The translations under genes were made by a program, and so were the position numbers. Source: Syntrophomonadaceae bacterium (GTDB lineage: Bacteria; Bacillota; Dethiobacteria; DTU022). From it: DNA of 16,596 nucleotides. Each line of letters starts with the position of its first letter. Positions within the stretch are counted from its first letter, which is position 1. The stretch spans positions 1 through 16,596 of the forward strand of contig SLHT01000181.1 in NCBI GenBank assembly GCA_007136055.1, read 5' to 3'. The notes under the pieces were generated by a model. The model was not told where the DNA came from and did no database searches. It worked only from the letters and a program-made list of their open reading frames with translations. Positions 1-5,836 of the stretch are shown here, one piece after another.

Positions 1-234
1 GATGAAGCTTACCGTGAAGAAGTTCTGCCTGCCGATATTGAGCGGAGGCTGGTGATCGAAGCAGCCCTGCCCATGGGTTGGGAATCAATCGCCGGTCCAA
101 GAGGTGTGGTTATGGGGCTCGAAGATTTTGGTGCTTCAGCCCCGGGTGATGTGGTTTTGGAAAAGCGGGGAATATGTGCGGAAAGTATCGTTAGCAAGGC
201 GGAGGAGATTTTAAGCAAGCGCCGGGAGGTTTAG
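1..234 (+). CDS. tkt: Transketolase, C-terminal end (5' truncated by window)
   Basis: The frame is open from base 1 to a TAG at 232-234, giving 77 residues that match the C-terminal domain of thiamine-diphosphate transketolases. The recognisable pieces are the stretch YREEVLPADIERRLVIEAAL, the GWES-I-GPRG segment, and the hallmark FGASAPGDVVLEKRG, followed by a final helix (SIVSKAEEILSKRRE). This domain closes the fold and contributes little to cofactor chemistry; the full enzyme moves two-carbon ketol units in the non-oxidative pentose phosphate pathway in the cytoplasm. Only the last part is visible, so the pyrimidine- and pyrophosphate-binding domains cannot be checked, and a split transketolase (separate C-terminal subunit gene) cannot be excluded. 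The next gene starts two bases after the stop, so the two are probably co-transcribed. Confidence 0.88.
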   Translation, partial: DEAYREEVLPADIERRLVIEAALPMGWESIAGPRGVVMGLEDFGASAPGDVVLEKRGICAESIVSKAEEILSKRREV

Positions 235-236
235 AC

Positions 237-1127
237 TTGTTCTCAGCTATAAAATTTAAAATAGGCCTGATTTATATGCTACTAATAGGCATAGGCCTGC
301 TATTAATCGGGGGCTGCAGTTTATGGACCGGTGGACAGCCTGAAGATCCTGTTGTTGAAGAAACAACTGATCAGCTTAAAGATAAAGAAGAGGAACCTGA
401 AGCGCTGCCGTCCCCATGTGATTTGGAGGAACCGGAGAAGGTACCGGAAGAAGCTGAACCTGAGCCGGAAAAAGTAGATCAGAATGGCGAACAGCTTAAT
501 GACGAAGAACAGGGTGCGCAGGAAAGCGATTTAAAAGTAATTGCTGACGGTGATTATCTCCTGGCCCTGGTGACAAAAGAAACAAAGCTGAAAAGTGATT
601 ATGTGCCACATGATTTAGAACCGATTCCTTCATATATGAACCCTTCTTACAGCATGCAGCTTCGCTCTGAGGCTCTAAAGCACTTAAAAAAACTCTGGCA
701 AGCCTGGCAAGCTGCTAAAGAAGACGAAGTTATTTTAAGTATTCGCTCAGCCTACCGCAGCTATAGCACCCAAAAAGGGCTTTTCCAGGATTACGCCAGC
801 AGGCATGGTGAAGAAGAGGCCAACCGCTTCAGTGCCCGCCCCGGCCAGTCCGAGCACCAGCTGGGCACAACGGTTGATTTTGGGGGAACTGCCTATGACT
901 GGTCGCCTGAATTTGCTAATACTGACCAGGGCTGGTGGTTGGCTGAAAATGCCTATAAATATGGTTTTGCCATGAGTTATCCTGAAGGCAAAGAGCACAT
1001 TACCGGCTATATTTTTGAGCCCTGGCATTACCGCTATATCGGGGTAGATGCTGCACGGGAGTGGAAAGAGTCAGGTAAAACCCTGCGCGAGTACCTGGAG
1101 ACCAAGCCGCAGGAATTTGTTGAATAG
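237..1127 (+). CDS. VanY/M15B-type D-alanyl-D-alanine carboxypeptidase lipoprotein
   Basis: A 296-residue zinc peptidase of the M15B (VanY/DdcP-like) family, expected to trim the terminal D-Ala from peptidoglycan stem peptides outside the membrane. It begins with a TTG preceded by GGGAGG inside the transketolase gene. Residues 1-26 form a hydrophobic signal ending in LLIGGC, a lipobox, so Cys27 is probably lipidated. Residues about 33-95 are a low-complexity acidic linker rich in Glu, Pro and Asp. The catalytic domain (about 105-285) carries SAYRSYSTQ, SEHQLGTTVDF with zinc ligands His207 and Asp214, and EPWHYRYIG with the catalytic Glu261 and third ligand His264. All expected catalytic residues are present. 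Family membership is firm. Whether it serves cell-wall remodelling or some antibiotic resistance is not shown; no VanS/VanR, VanX or ligase neighbours are present, which favours a housekeeping role. Confidence 0.9.
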   Translation: MFSAIKFKIGLIYMLLIGIGLLLIGGCSLWTGGQPEDPVVEETTDQLKDKEEEPEALPSPCDLEEPEKVPEEAEPEPEKVDQNGEQLNDEEQGAQESDLKVIADGDYLLALVTKETKLKSDYVPHDLEPIPSYMNPSYSMQLRSEALKHLKKLWQAWQAAKEDEVILSIRSAYRSYSTQKGLFQDYASRHGEEEANRFSARPGQSEHQLGTTVDFGGTAYDWSPEFANTDQGWWLAENAYKYGFAMSYPEGKEHITGYIFEPWHYRYIGVDAAREWKESGKTLREYLETKPQEFVE

Positions 1128-1145
1128 AATAGATTAACTAAACCC

Positions 1146-1174
1146 TTGAAATATAAGGTATTATGGCTTATTAT
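1146..1174 (+). promoter_or_regulatory. Sigma-A promoter for the DUF4870 gene
   Basis: TTGAAA at 1146-1151 and TATTAT at 1169-1174 are separated by exactly 17 bases, 60 bases upstream of the start codon. A weak 6-bp hairpin (1182-1187 with 1197-1202) sits in the expected leader. Call is by consensus only. Confidence 0.6.
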
Positions 1175-1233
1175 TAATCCTAGAAGTAAAGTATAAACTT
1201 CTCTAAAGTCAGTATAATATCGGAGGTTGCTTG

Positions 1234-1593
1234 ATGACAGAAAAAATAGCGCTTACTCAAGATGATAAAACTTTTGGTATGCTTGTACATTTGGCAGCGC
1301 TGGTCCAATTAGTTGTTCCGACCTTTGGCAATATAATTGGCCCCCTGGTGATCTGGTTAATCAAAAAAGATCAGTCTGCCTGGGTTGACAGGCAGGGCAA
1401 AGAGGCTTTGAATTTTCAAATCAGTATAGCCATATATACAGTTGCCTCCATTATTTTGATTCCCATTATTATCGGGATTATATTATTGATCGCTGTAGGG
1501 ATTTTTTGGTTGGTTATGGTTATAGTAGCCTCTGTTCAAGTAAATGATGGTATTGATTATAAATACCCACTTTGTATCCGCATTATCAAGTAA
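1234..1593 (+). CDS. DUF4870 family small membrane protein
   Basis: A 119-residue hydrophobic protein matching the DUF4870 family. Diagnostic parts are the N-terminal LVHLAALVQL helix, the segment GPLVIWLIKKDQSAWVDRQG followed by KEALNFQ, a long hydrophobic region (about 60-100) with two helices, and the C-terminal YKYPLCIRIIK. Three or four membrane segments are expected. The molecular function of this family is unknown. I chose the ATG at 1234 rather than the TTG directly before it, because GGAGG at 1222-1226 is then 7 bases away. The gene stands alone with its own promoter and is followed by a perfect hairpin, so it is probably monocistronic. Confidence 0.88.
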   Translation: MTEKIALTQDDKTFGMLVHLAALVQLVVPTFGNIIGPLVIWLIKKDQSAWVDRQGKEALNFQISIAIYTVASIILIPIIIGIILLIAVGIFWLVMVIVASVQVNDGIDYKYPLCIRIIK

Positions 1594-1632
1594 ACTATTA
1601 CAAGAACTAACCAATACACTGGATTTAATAAA

Positions 1633-1660
1633 GGGATAGGTGCATTAGTACACCTATCCC
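1633..1660 (+). terminator. Perfect 10-bp hairpin, probable transcription terminator
   Basis: GGGATAGGTG at 1633-1642 pairs without mismatch with CACCTATCCC at 1651-1660 around an 8-base loop. It lies 39 bases after the DUF4870 stop. The usual run of T is absent (TATGCC follows), so termination efficiency is uncertain; it might instead protect the 3' end of the mRNA. Confidence 0.5.
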
Positions 1661-1773
1661 TATGCCTACATCAAAGACACTTTTCTTTGTGCTCGCTGCT
1701 TCCAGACTGTTAAGTTTTGTCTGTCGGTCTTTTCATATCTAATCTGTTAAGCTGGAAAAAGGAGCGATGCAAA

Positions 1774-3555
1774 ATGGAAAAGATTGTCTTGATCGAGCCT
1801 CAATCAAAAGAAGATCATGTCTACAAGTACATCCGCATGCCCCGCCTGGGTTTGCCTACCCTTGGCACCCAGCTGCAGGAGGAAGGCTATCGGGTAGAGT
1901 TTTACCTCGGCACAGGGGACTCCCTGCCCTGGCCAAAGATTTTCGAAGCCGACCTGGTTGGGATTTCTACTACTACCGCTACCTGTCGTGAAGCTTATCG
2001 GATTGCCGGTTTATTAAGGGCTAACGGCATACCTGTAGTTATCGGCGGGATCCATGCTACGTTTATGCCTGATGAAGCCCTCCAATTCGCAGATTACATT
2101 GTGCAGGGAGAAGCCGAATACAGCTTCGTACCTCTCGTTCGAGCTATTGAAATGGGGCGAGAACCGCAGGGTATTCCCGGGGTAGCGTATTGGAGTAATG
2201 GTGAAAAGGTATTAAATAAAGATCTTGAAGAGCGTATTGACATGGACACCCTGCCCATTCCCGATCTATCTTTACTTGAGCGCTCTGAAAAGATGCGCAG
2301 CGTGCCGGTAATGACATCGAGAGGCTGTCCTTTCAACTGTACTTTTTGCTGTGTTACCAAGATGTTTGGCAGGCGGTATCGTTTCCGCTGCACAGAAAGT
2401 GTTTTGGAAGAGCTGACCCGTTACCCGGGCAGGCATATATTTTTCTGTGACGATAATTTTACTGCTGACCCGGGACGCAGCAAGGAATTGATGAGGGAAA
2501 TTATTGAACGAGATGAGATTAAGATAAAAAGCTGGGGAGCCCAGGTGCGCGCCGATGCTGCATTTGATGATGAACTTATCGATTTAATGCAACGCTCAGG
2601 CTGCAGTATAGTTTATATCGGCTTTGAGTCGATTAATCCGGAGACGTTAAAGGCATACAACAAGCAGCAGACTGTAGAAGAGATAAAGGAGTCTGTTAAA
2701 CGCTTTCACGAATATGGAATCAGAATTCACGGTATGTTTATCTTCGGCGGCGATGCTGATACTGCAAAATCGATTAGGGAGACAGCCGATTTCGCAATTG
2801 AAGCGCGTATTGATACTGTTCAGTTTGTGATTCTGACTCCTTTCCCGGGTACGCCTTTTTATGATCAGCTGGAAAAAGAGGGGAGAATTCTTACCTATGA
2901 CTGGTCTCTTTATGATGGTCACCATACTGTTATCAAGCCGGTTTTGATGTCACCTGTAGAACTGCAGTCTGAAACAGAGCAGGCCCTGAAAAAGTTTTAT
3001 TCCCTCTCCCGGGTTTTTAAAAATGTCAGGTTTACCGGGTGGTCTTCAGTTCTCTTCAGGGCTCTCGCCTGGGGATTGATCAGGCATTTCCTGTGGAAAA
3101 ACCGGGGTTACGTTCAGCTGCTGAAGCGGCAGCAGCAGGCAGGCCTGCAGCCGGTAACATTGTTAGAACGCTGCCTGAGTATTCCAAAATATAACAAGGA
3201 GCAGCTTGAATCTGCGTCATCACAGCTAAAGGTTTCACTTACTGAGCAGAAGGGGGTTGTCTACTTAAAATTGCGAGGAATGGTCAGCAGCTTTCACTTA
3301 AAAGAGCTGCGTAAAACTTTACGCGGTAAGCTGCCCTCTCAATATGGTCAGATTGTGATCAATGCCGAAGGTGTGCGTTTTGCTTCTGAAAAAGCGGCAG
3401 CCTGTTTCGGATCATACCTGGCTAAACTTGGCAGCAGGGTGCGCCGTTTGCAGGTGGTTGCAGCTGCAGGGAAACAGGCCGCTAGTTTGATAAACATAAA
3501 AAGCAGTAAGCGGGTCAGGCTTCCCAGTTTCGAACTTCTGATGCACAAACACTAA
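1774..3555 (+). CDS. B12-binding-domain radical SAM enzyme with STAS-like C-terminal domain
   Basis: A 593-residue protein of the BchE/HpnJ-like class of cobalamin-binding radical SAM enzymes. The start is the ATG at 1774, 9 bases after AAAGGAG; an upstream in-frame TTG at 1717 lacks a ribosome binding site. Residues 1-150 form the Rossmann-like B12-binding domain (PRLGLPTLGTQL, VGISTTTA, VVIGGIHATFMPDEAL, VQGEAEYSF), without the DxHxxG motif, as is usual in this class. The radical SAM barrel follows, with CPFNCTFC giving cluster ligands Cys185, Cys189 and Cys192, then FCDDNF, IYIGFESINPETLKAYNK and a FILTPFPGTPFYDQL-type strand. Residues about 480-580 form an extra domain resembling STAS domains. 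These enzymes do radical methylations, cyclisations or rearrangements; the substrate cannot be read from the sequence, and no pathway partner is adjacent. The stop overlaps the antiparallel small gene by 4 bases. Confidence 0.87.
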   Translation: MEKIVLIEPQSKEDHVYKYIRMPRLGLPTLGTQLQEEGYRVEFYLGTGDSLPWPKIFEADLVGISTTTATCREAYRIAGLLRANGIPVVIGGIHATFMPDEALQFADYIVQGEAEYSFVPLVRAIEMGREPQGIPGVAYWSNGEKVLNKDLEERIDMDTLPIPDLSLLERSEKMRSVPVMTSRGCPFNCTFCCVTKMFGRRYRFRCTESVLEELTRYPGRHIFFCDDNFTADPGRSKELMREIIERDEIKIKSWGAQVRADAAFDDELIDLMQRSGCSIVYIGFESINPETLKAYNKQQTVEEIKESVKRFHEYGIRIHGMFIFGGDADTAKSIRETADFAIEARIDTVQFVILTPFPGTPFYDQLEKEGRILTYDWSLYDGHHTVIKPVLMSPVELQSETEQALKKFYSLSRVFKNVRFTGWSSVLFRALAWGLIRHFLWKNRGYVQLLKRQQQAGLQPVTLLERCLSIPKYNKEQLESASSQLKVSLTEQKGVVYLKLRGMVSSFHLKELRKTLRGKLPSQYGQIVINAEGVRFASEKAAACFGSYLAKLGSRVRRLQVVAAAGKQAASLINIKSSKRVRLPSFELLMHKH

Positions 3556-3674
3556 AAGCTATAACCGCTGATTGTATAAATGTAACCCAGGATAAAAGCA
3601 GCCAGGCAAAATATGATTAGTGTTATCCAGACCGTGTTGCGGCCTATTTTTCTTTTTTTTGCGTGGCGGGCCAA
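3552..3674 (-). CDS. Small 40-residue membrane protein, unrecognised
   Basis: On the minus strand a TTG codon (complement of 3672-3674) opens a 40-residue frame ending in TAG at 3552-3554. It is preceded by TAAGGAGG with 7 bases between GGAGG and the start. The product reads MARHAKKRKIGRNTVWITL for its first half: a very basic N-terminus, then one hydrophobic segment (about residues 15-32) ending in GYIYTISGYSF. That is a typical single-pass small membrane protein with the positive end inside. The combination of a good ribosome binding site, charge layout and filling of an otherwise empty 200-bp gap supports a real gene. It converges on the radical SAM gene, sharing 4 bases, and diverges from the TtcA-like gene. 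I do not recognise a family and assign no function. Confidence 0.6.
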   Translation of the reverse strand: MARHAKKRKIGRNTVWITLIIFCLAAFILGYIYTISGYSF

Positions 3675-3697
3675 GATAATGCCTCCTTAAATAATAG

Positions 3698-3726
3698 TTG
3701 TTCTAAAAATGATATACTGATTATAT
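3698..3726 (+). promoter_or_regulatory. Possible promoter of the TtcA-like gene
   Basis: TTGTTC (3698-3703) and TTATAT (3721-3726) lie 17 bases apart, 32 bases before the ATG. Both hexamers are imperfect, so this is a weak call. Confidence 0.3.
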
Positions 3727-3730
3727 CATT
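3708..3730. repeat. Perfect 9-bp inverted repeat in a divergent intergenic region
   Basis: AATGATATA (3708-3716) and TATATCATT (3722-3730) are exact reverse complements around CTGAT. The repeat contains TATAAT on the minus strand and TTATAT on the plus strand, so it overlaps possible -10 elements facing both ways. It could be an operator for the divergent pair, or simply AT-rich promoter symmetry. Confidence 0.45.
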
Positions 3731-3757
3731 CTGGCCGCTAAAAAGGGAAAGGATTTA

Positions 3758-4483
3758 ATGCCGGTGCGCCGCAGCGATGGAAAATGGTTTTTCACCAGGA
3801 CAAAAAGGACAATCTACCGCTATAAGCTGATTGAAGAAGGTGATACTGTCGCCGTCGGCATCTCCGGGGGCAAAGATAGTGCCGCCCTGCTCTATATCTT
3901 AAATCTTTTTAGGCGCCATGCGCCGTTTCATTTTAACATGCATGCAGTTTATGTTGATCTTGGCTGGCCGTCTGAAATAGATCCTTTAACGCGGCTTACT
4001 GATAAACTGGATATTGAGCTGCATGTGGAAAAAACGGCCATCGCCAAAGTTGTTTTTGAGCGCAGAAAGGAAAAAAACCCCTGCGCCCTCTGTGCCAACA
4101 TGCGCCGCGGCGCCCTGCACCAGGCTGCTAAAAATGTGGGTTGTAACAAGGTAGCCCTTGGGCACCACCTTGATGACGCCATGCAGACATTTATGATGAA
4201 TTTGATCTATACCGGACAGATGGGTACTTTTAAGCCTAAGACATACCTCGATCGCACCGATCTCTACCTGGTCCGGCCCCTGATTCAGCTTCCCGAAAAA
4301 ACCCTTGCTTCCCTGGTCGAAAGGGAAAGACTGCCCCTGTTTAAAAACCCCTGCCCGATCAGCGGCAAGACCAAGCGCAGGGAAATGCAAGAACTGATTG
4401 ACGAACTATCTCAACGCTATCCCGACCTGCGTGAAAAATGCCGTGCCGCCCTCATCTCCAGCCCCTTCTGGCCCGACTTCTAA
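3758..4483 (+). CDS. TtcA-like PP-loop ATPase (tRNA thiolation family)
   Basis: A 241-residue cytoplasmic ATP-pyrophosphatase of the TtcA/TilS superfamily. The ATP-binding PP-loop is SGGKDS at residues 36-41 within VAVGISGGKDSAALL. CALC gives Cys109 and Cys112, followed by GHHLDDAMQT at 135-144, and Cys199 lies in NPCPISGKTKR. In characterised TtcA proteins two CxxC cysteines and a third distal cysteine hold a 4Fe-4S cluster used to transfer sulfur to cytidine 32 of tRNA, and three cysteines in the matching places are seen here. The distal motif has one cysteine instead of the CxxC of E. coli TtcA, and the protein is shorter, so the target base could differ; many Bacillota carry such relatives with unproven substrates. 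Start is ATG with a modest AGGGAAAGGA upstream. It stands apart from its neighbours. Confidence 0.82.
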   Translation: MPVRRSDGKWFFTRTKRTIYRYKLIEEGDTVAVGISGGKDSAALLYILNLFRRHAPFHFNMHAVYVDLGWPSEIDPLTRLTDKLDIELHVEKTAIAKVVFERRKEKNPCALCANMRRGALHQAAKNVGCNKVALGHHLDDAMQTFMMNLIYTGQMGTFKPKTYLDRTDLYLVRPLIQLPEKTLASLVERERLPLFKNPCPISGKTKRREMQELIDELSQRYPDLREKCRAALISSPFWPDF

Positions 4484-4599
4484 TATTTATAATAATTATT
4501 TTAAAAATTAAAAAGGAGTTATACGACAGCTTGTCGAATATTTTTAAGTATGTCTAAGTATGTCAAATAAACCTGCCCGATTAGGAGGTGCGCTTAAAC
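4484..4599. other. Leader region of the hdr-flx operon
   Basis: This AT-rich spacer holds a TATAAT (4488-4493) with no convincing -35 partner, the imperfect palindrome listed separately, and a tandem 10-bp repeat TAAGTATGTC at 4545-4554 and 4555-4564. It also has an orphan AAAAAGGAG (4510-4518) 12 bases ahead of a TTG that opens only eight codons (MSNIFKYV), and AGGAGG at 4583-4588 serving hdrB. The seven-gene operon has no better promoter candidate, so transcription probably starts here or reads through from the TtcA-like gene. Confidence 0.45.
4520..4540. promoter_or_regulatory. Operator-like imperfect palindrome upstream of hdrB
   Basis: TATACGACA (4520-4528) and TGTCGAATA (4532-4540) match as inverted arms at 8 of 9 positions around GCT, with a perfect CGACA/TGTCG core. 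It lies about 30 bases downstream of the candidate -10, in the range of a roadblock operator or leader hairpin. It does not match the Rex, LexA or CodY consensus as I know them. Confidence 0.4.
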
Positions 4600-5427
4600 G
4601 TGCGCTATCGTTATTTTCCCGGATGTACCCTCAAGGGACAGGCCAAGAGCATGGAAGATACCACTTTGGCGGCAGCCAAAGCAATGGGGATAGAACTGGA
4701 AGAACTGTCTGAATGGCAGTGCTGCGGAGCAGTTTACCCTCTTTACGAGGACGAACTGATATCGCTGCTCTCCCCGGTCCGCACCCTTGCCGCCGCCGAA
4801 GGCGAACCACTGGTGTCGCTCTGTGCCGCCTGTCACCATGTGCTCAAGCGGGCGCAGGAACTGATGCAGAGGAATGAAGATGCCCGTAAAAAAGTTACCG
4901 ATCACCTCGAAGTTGAATATGCCGGCGAAGGACGTGTCCTCCACTTCCTCGAAGTGCTCCGTGACGACCTGGGGTTTGATAAACTGAAAGAAATGGTCAA
5001 AAAACCGCTGGAAGGTAAAAAGGTGGCTGCCTATTACGGCTGCCTGCTGCTGCGACCTTCCAAGGTTATGCAGTTTGACGATCCTGAGAATCCTACGATT
5101 ATGGAAGACATGATTAAGGCTTTAGGGGCCGAAGTGGTTAAGAGCCCTTACCGCACCGAATGCTGCGGGGCCTACCTTTCCGTAACCGAGGAAGGGGTGG
5201 CCGCTGATACCGTGGAACGCATTCTTGATTCAGCCCGCAGGGCAGGGGCAGAAATTCTGGTTACCGCCTGCCCGCTCTGCCGTTACAATCTTGAAAACTG
5301 TGCCGATAATGAAGGAAAAACACCGATCAAGGTCTATTATTTCAGCGAAATATTAGCTGAAGCGATGGGCCTGCCCAGTGAATCAGCCGAGGATCAGGGC
5401 ACAAAAGAGGAGGTGCCGCAGGGATGA
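4600..5427 (+). CDS. hdrB: Heterodisulfide reductase subunit B-like protein (HdrB)
   Basis: A 275-residue protein with two CCG domains, the catalytic disulfide-reducing subunit of HdrABC-type complexes. The first domain has Cys9, then Cys41-Cys42-Gly after 31 residues, then Cys75-x-x-Cys78. The second has YYGC, then ECCGAYL after 39 residues, then CPLC after 34. These motifs bind the paired non-cubane 4Fe-4S clusters seen in methanogen HdrB. I place the start at GTG 4600, giving MRYRYFPGCTLKG, which matches the family N-terminus. The GTG at 4588 overlaps the AGGAGG and would not be usable with it; spacing from the RBS to 4600 is 11 bases. In a non-methanogen the substrate is not CoM-S-S-CoB; a DsrC-type or other thiol protein disulfide is a common proposal. 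The stop overlaps hdrC by ATGA. Confidence 0.9.
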   Translation: MRYRYFPGCTLKGQAKSMEDTTLAAAKAMGIELEELSEWQCCGAVYPLYEDELISLLSPVRTLAAAEGEPLVSLCAACHHVLKRAQELMQRNEDARKKVTDHLEVEYAGEGRVLHFLEVLRDDLGFDKLKEMVKKPLEGKKVAAYYGCLLLRPSKVMQFDDPENPTIMEDMIKALGAEVVKSPYRTECCGAYLSVTEEGVAADTVERILDSARRAGAEILVTACPLCRYNLENCADNEGKTPIKVYYFSEILAEAMGLPSESAEDQGTKEEVPQG

Positions 5428-5822
5428 CTACCGGAACCGGTAAAAGCCGTCTGATTGAAGACATGAAGATGAACAGCGGCCAGGATCCTAACGGTTGCTA
5501 CCAGTGCGGCAAATGCAGCGCTGCCTGTCCAGTTTCCGCAGCCCTGGATCTTAAGCCTCACCAGGTGCTCCGCTACCTGCAAATGGGCCTGGAGGACGAA
5601 CTGGCGGAGAGCAAAACGCCCTGGGTCTGCGCGTCATGCTTTACCTGCGCTGCCCGCTGTCCCCGCGATATAGACCTGGCCCGTGTGATGGAAGGGCTAC
5701 GCCTCTCCATCCTTCGTAACCGTGGCGGAAATAAATTCGGACCCGCTGAATTAACCCCCGAGCAGTTGGAAAAACTGCCCCAGCAGGCGCTGGTCAGCGG
5801 TTTCCGCAAATATAACAAGTAA
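5424..5822 (+). CDS. hdrC: Heterodisulfide reductase subunit C-like protein (HdrC)
   Basis: A 132-residue soluble ferredoxin-like subunit with two 4Fe-4S motifs: CYQCGKCSAACPVS (Cys25, 28, 31, 35) and CASCFTCAARCPRD (Cys69, 72, 75, 79). The following DIDLARVMEGLR and the C-terminal helices are typical of HdrC. It relays electrons from HdrA to HdrB. No membrane segment is present, so this is the soluble HdrC type rather than the membrane HdrE-linked form. The start ATG overlaps the hdrB stop (ATGA), indicating translational coupling, with GGAGG about 10 bases upstream inside hdrB. Length fits stand-alone HdrC proteins. Its order here (B, C, then A) differs from the A-B-C naming but the three are contiguous, so they very likely form one complex. 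Confidence 0.9.
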   Translation: MTTGTGKSRLIEDMKMNSGQDPNGCYQCGKCSAACPVSAALDLKPHQVLRYLQMGLEDELAESKTPWVCASCFTCAARCPRDIDLARVMEGLRLSILRNRGGNKFGPAELTPEQLEKLPQQALVSGFRKYNK

Positions 5823-5836
5823 AGGAGGTTAGGAAC

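Noticed and set aside
237..1127. VanY-like gene as part of a vancomycin-resistance cluster
   Set aside because: No VanR/S, VanH/A/X or related genes nearby; stand-alone M15B carboxypeptidases are common housekeeping enzymes.
1767..1991. ATG at 1767, 7 bases closer to the ribosome binding site than the radical SAM start
   Set aside because: It opens a 74-residue frame with no family likeness; the B12-binding domain is in the 1774 frame, whose spacing of 9 bases is also good.
4545..4564. Two adjacent 10-bp repeats considered as the beginning of a CRISPR or larger tandem array
   Set aside because: Only two copies with no spacers; too short for CRISPR or a variable repeat array.
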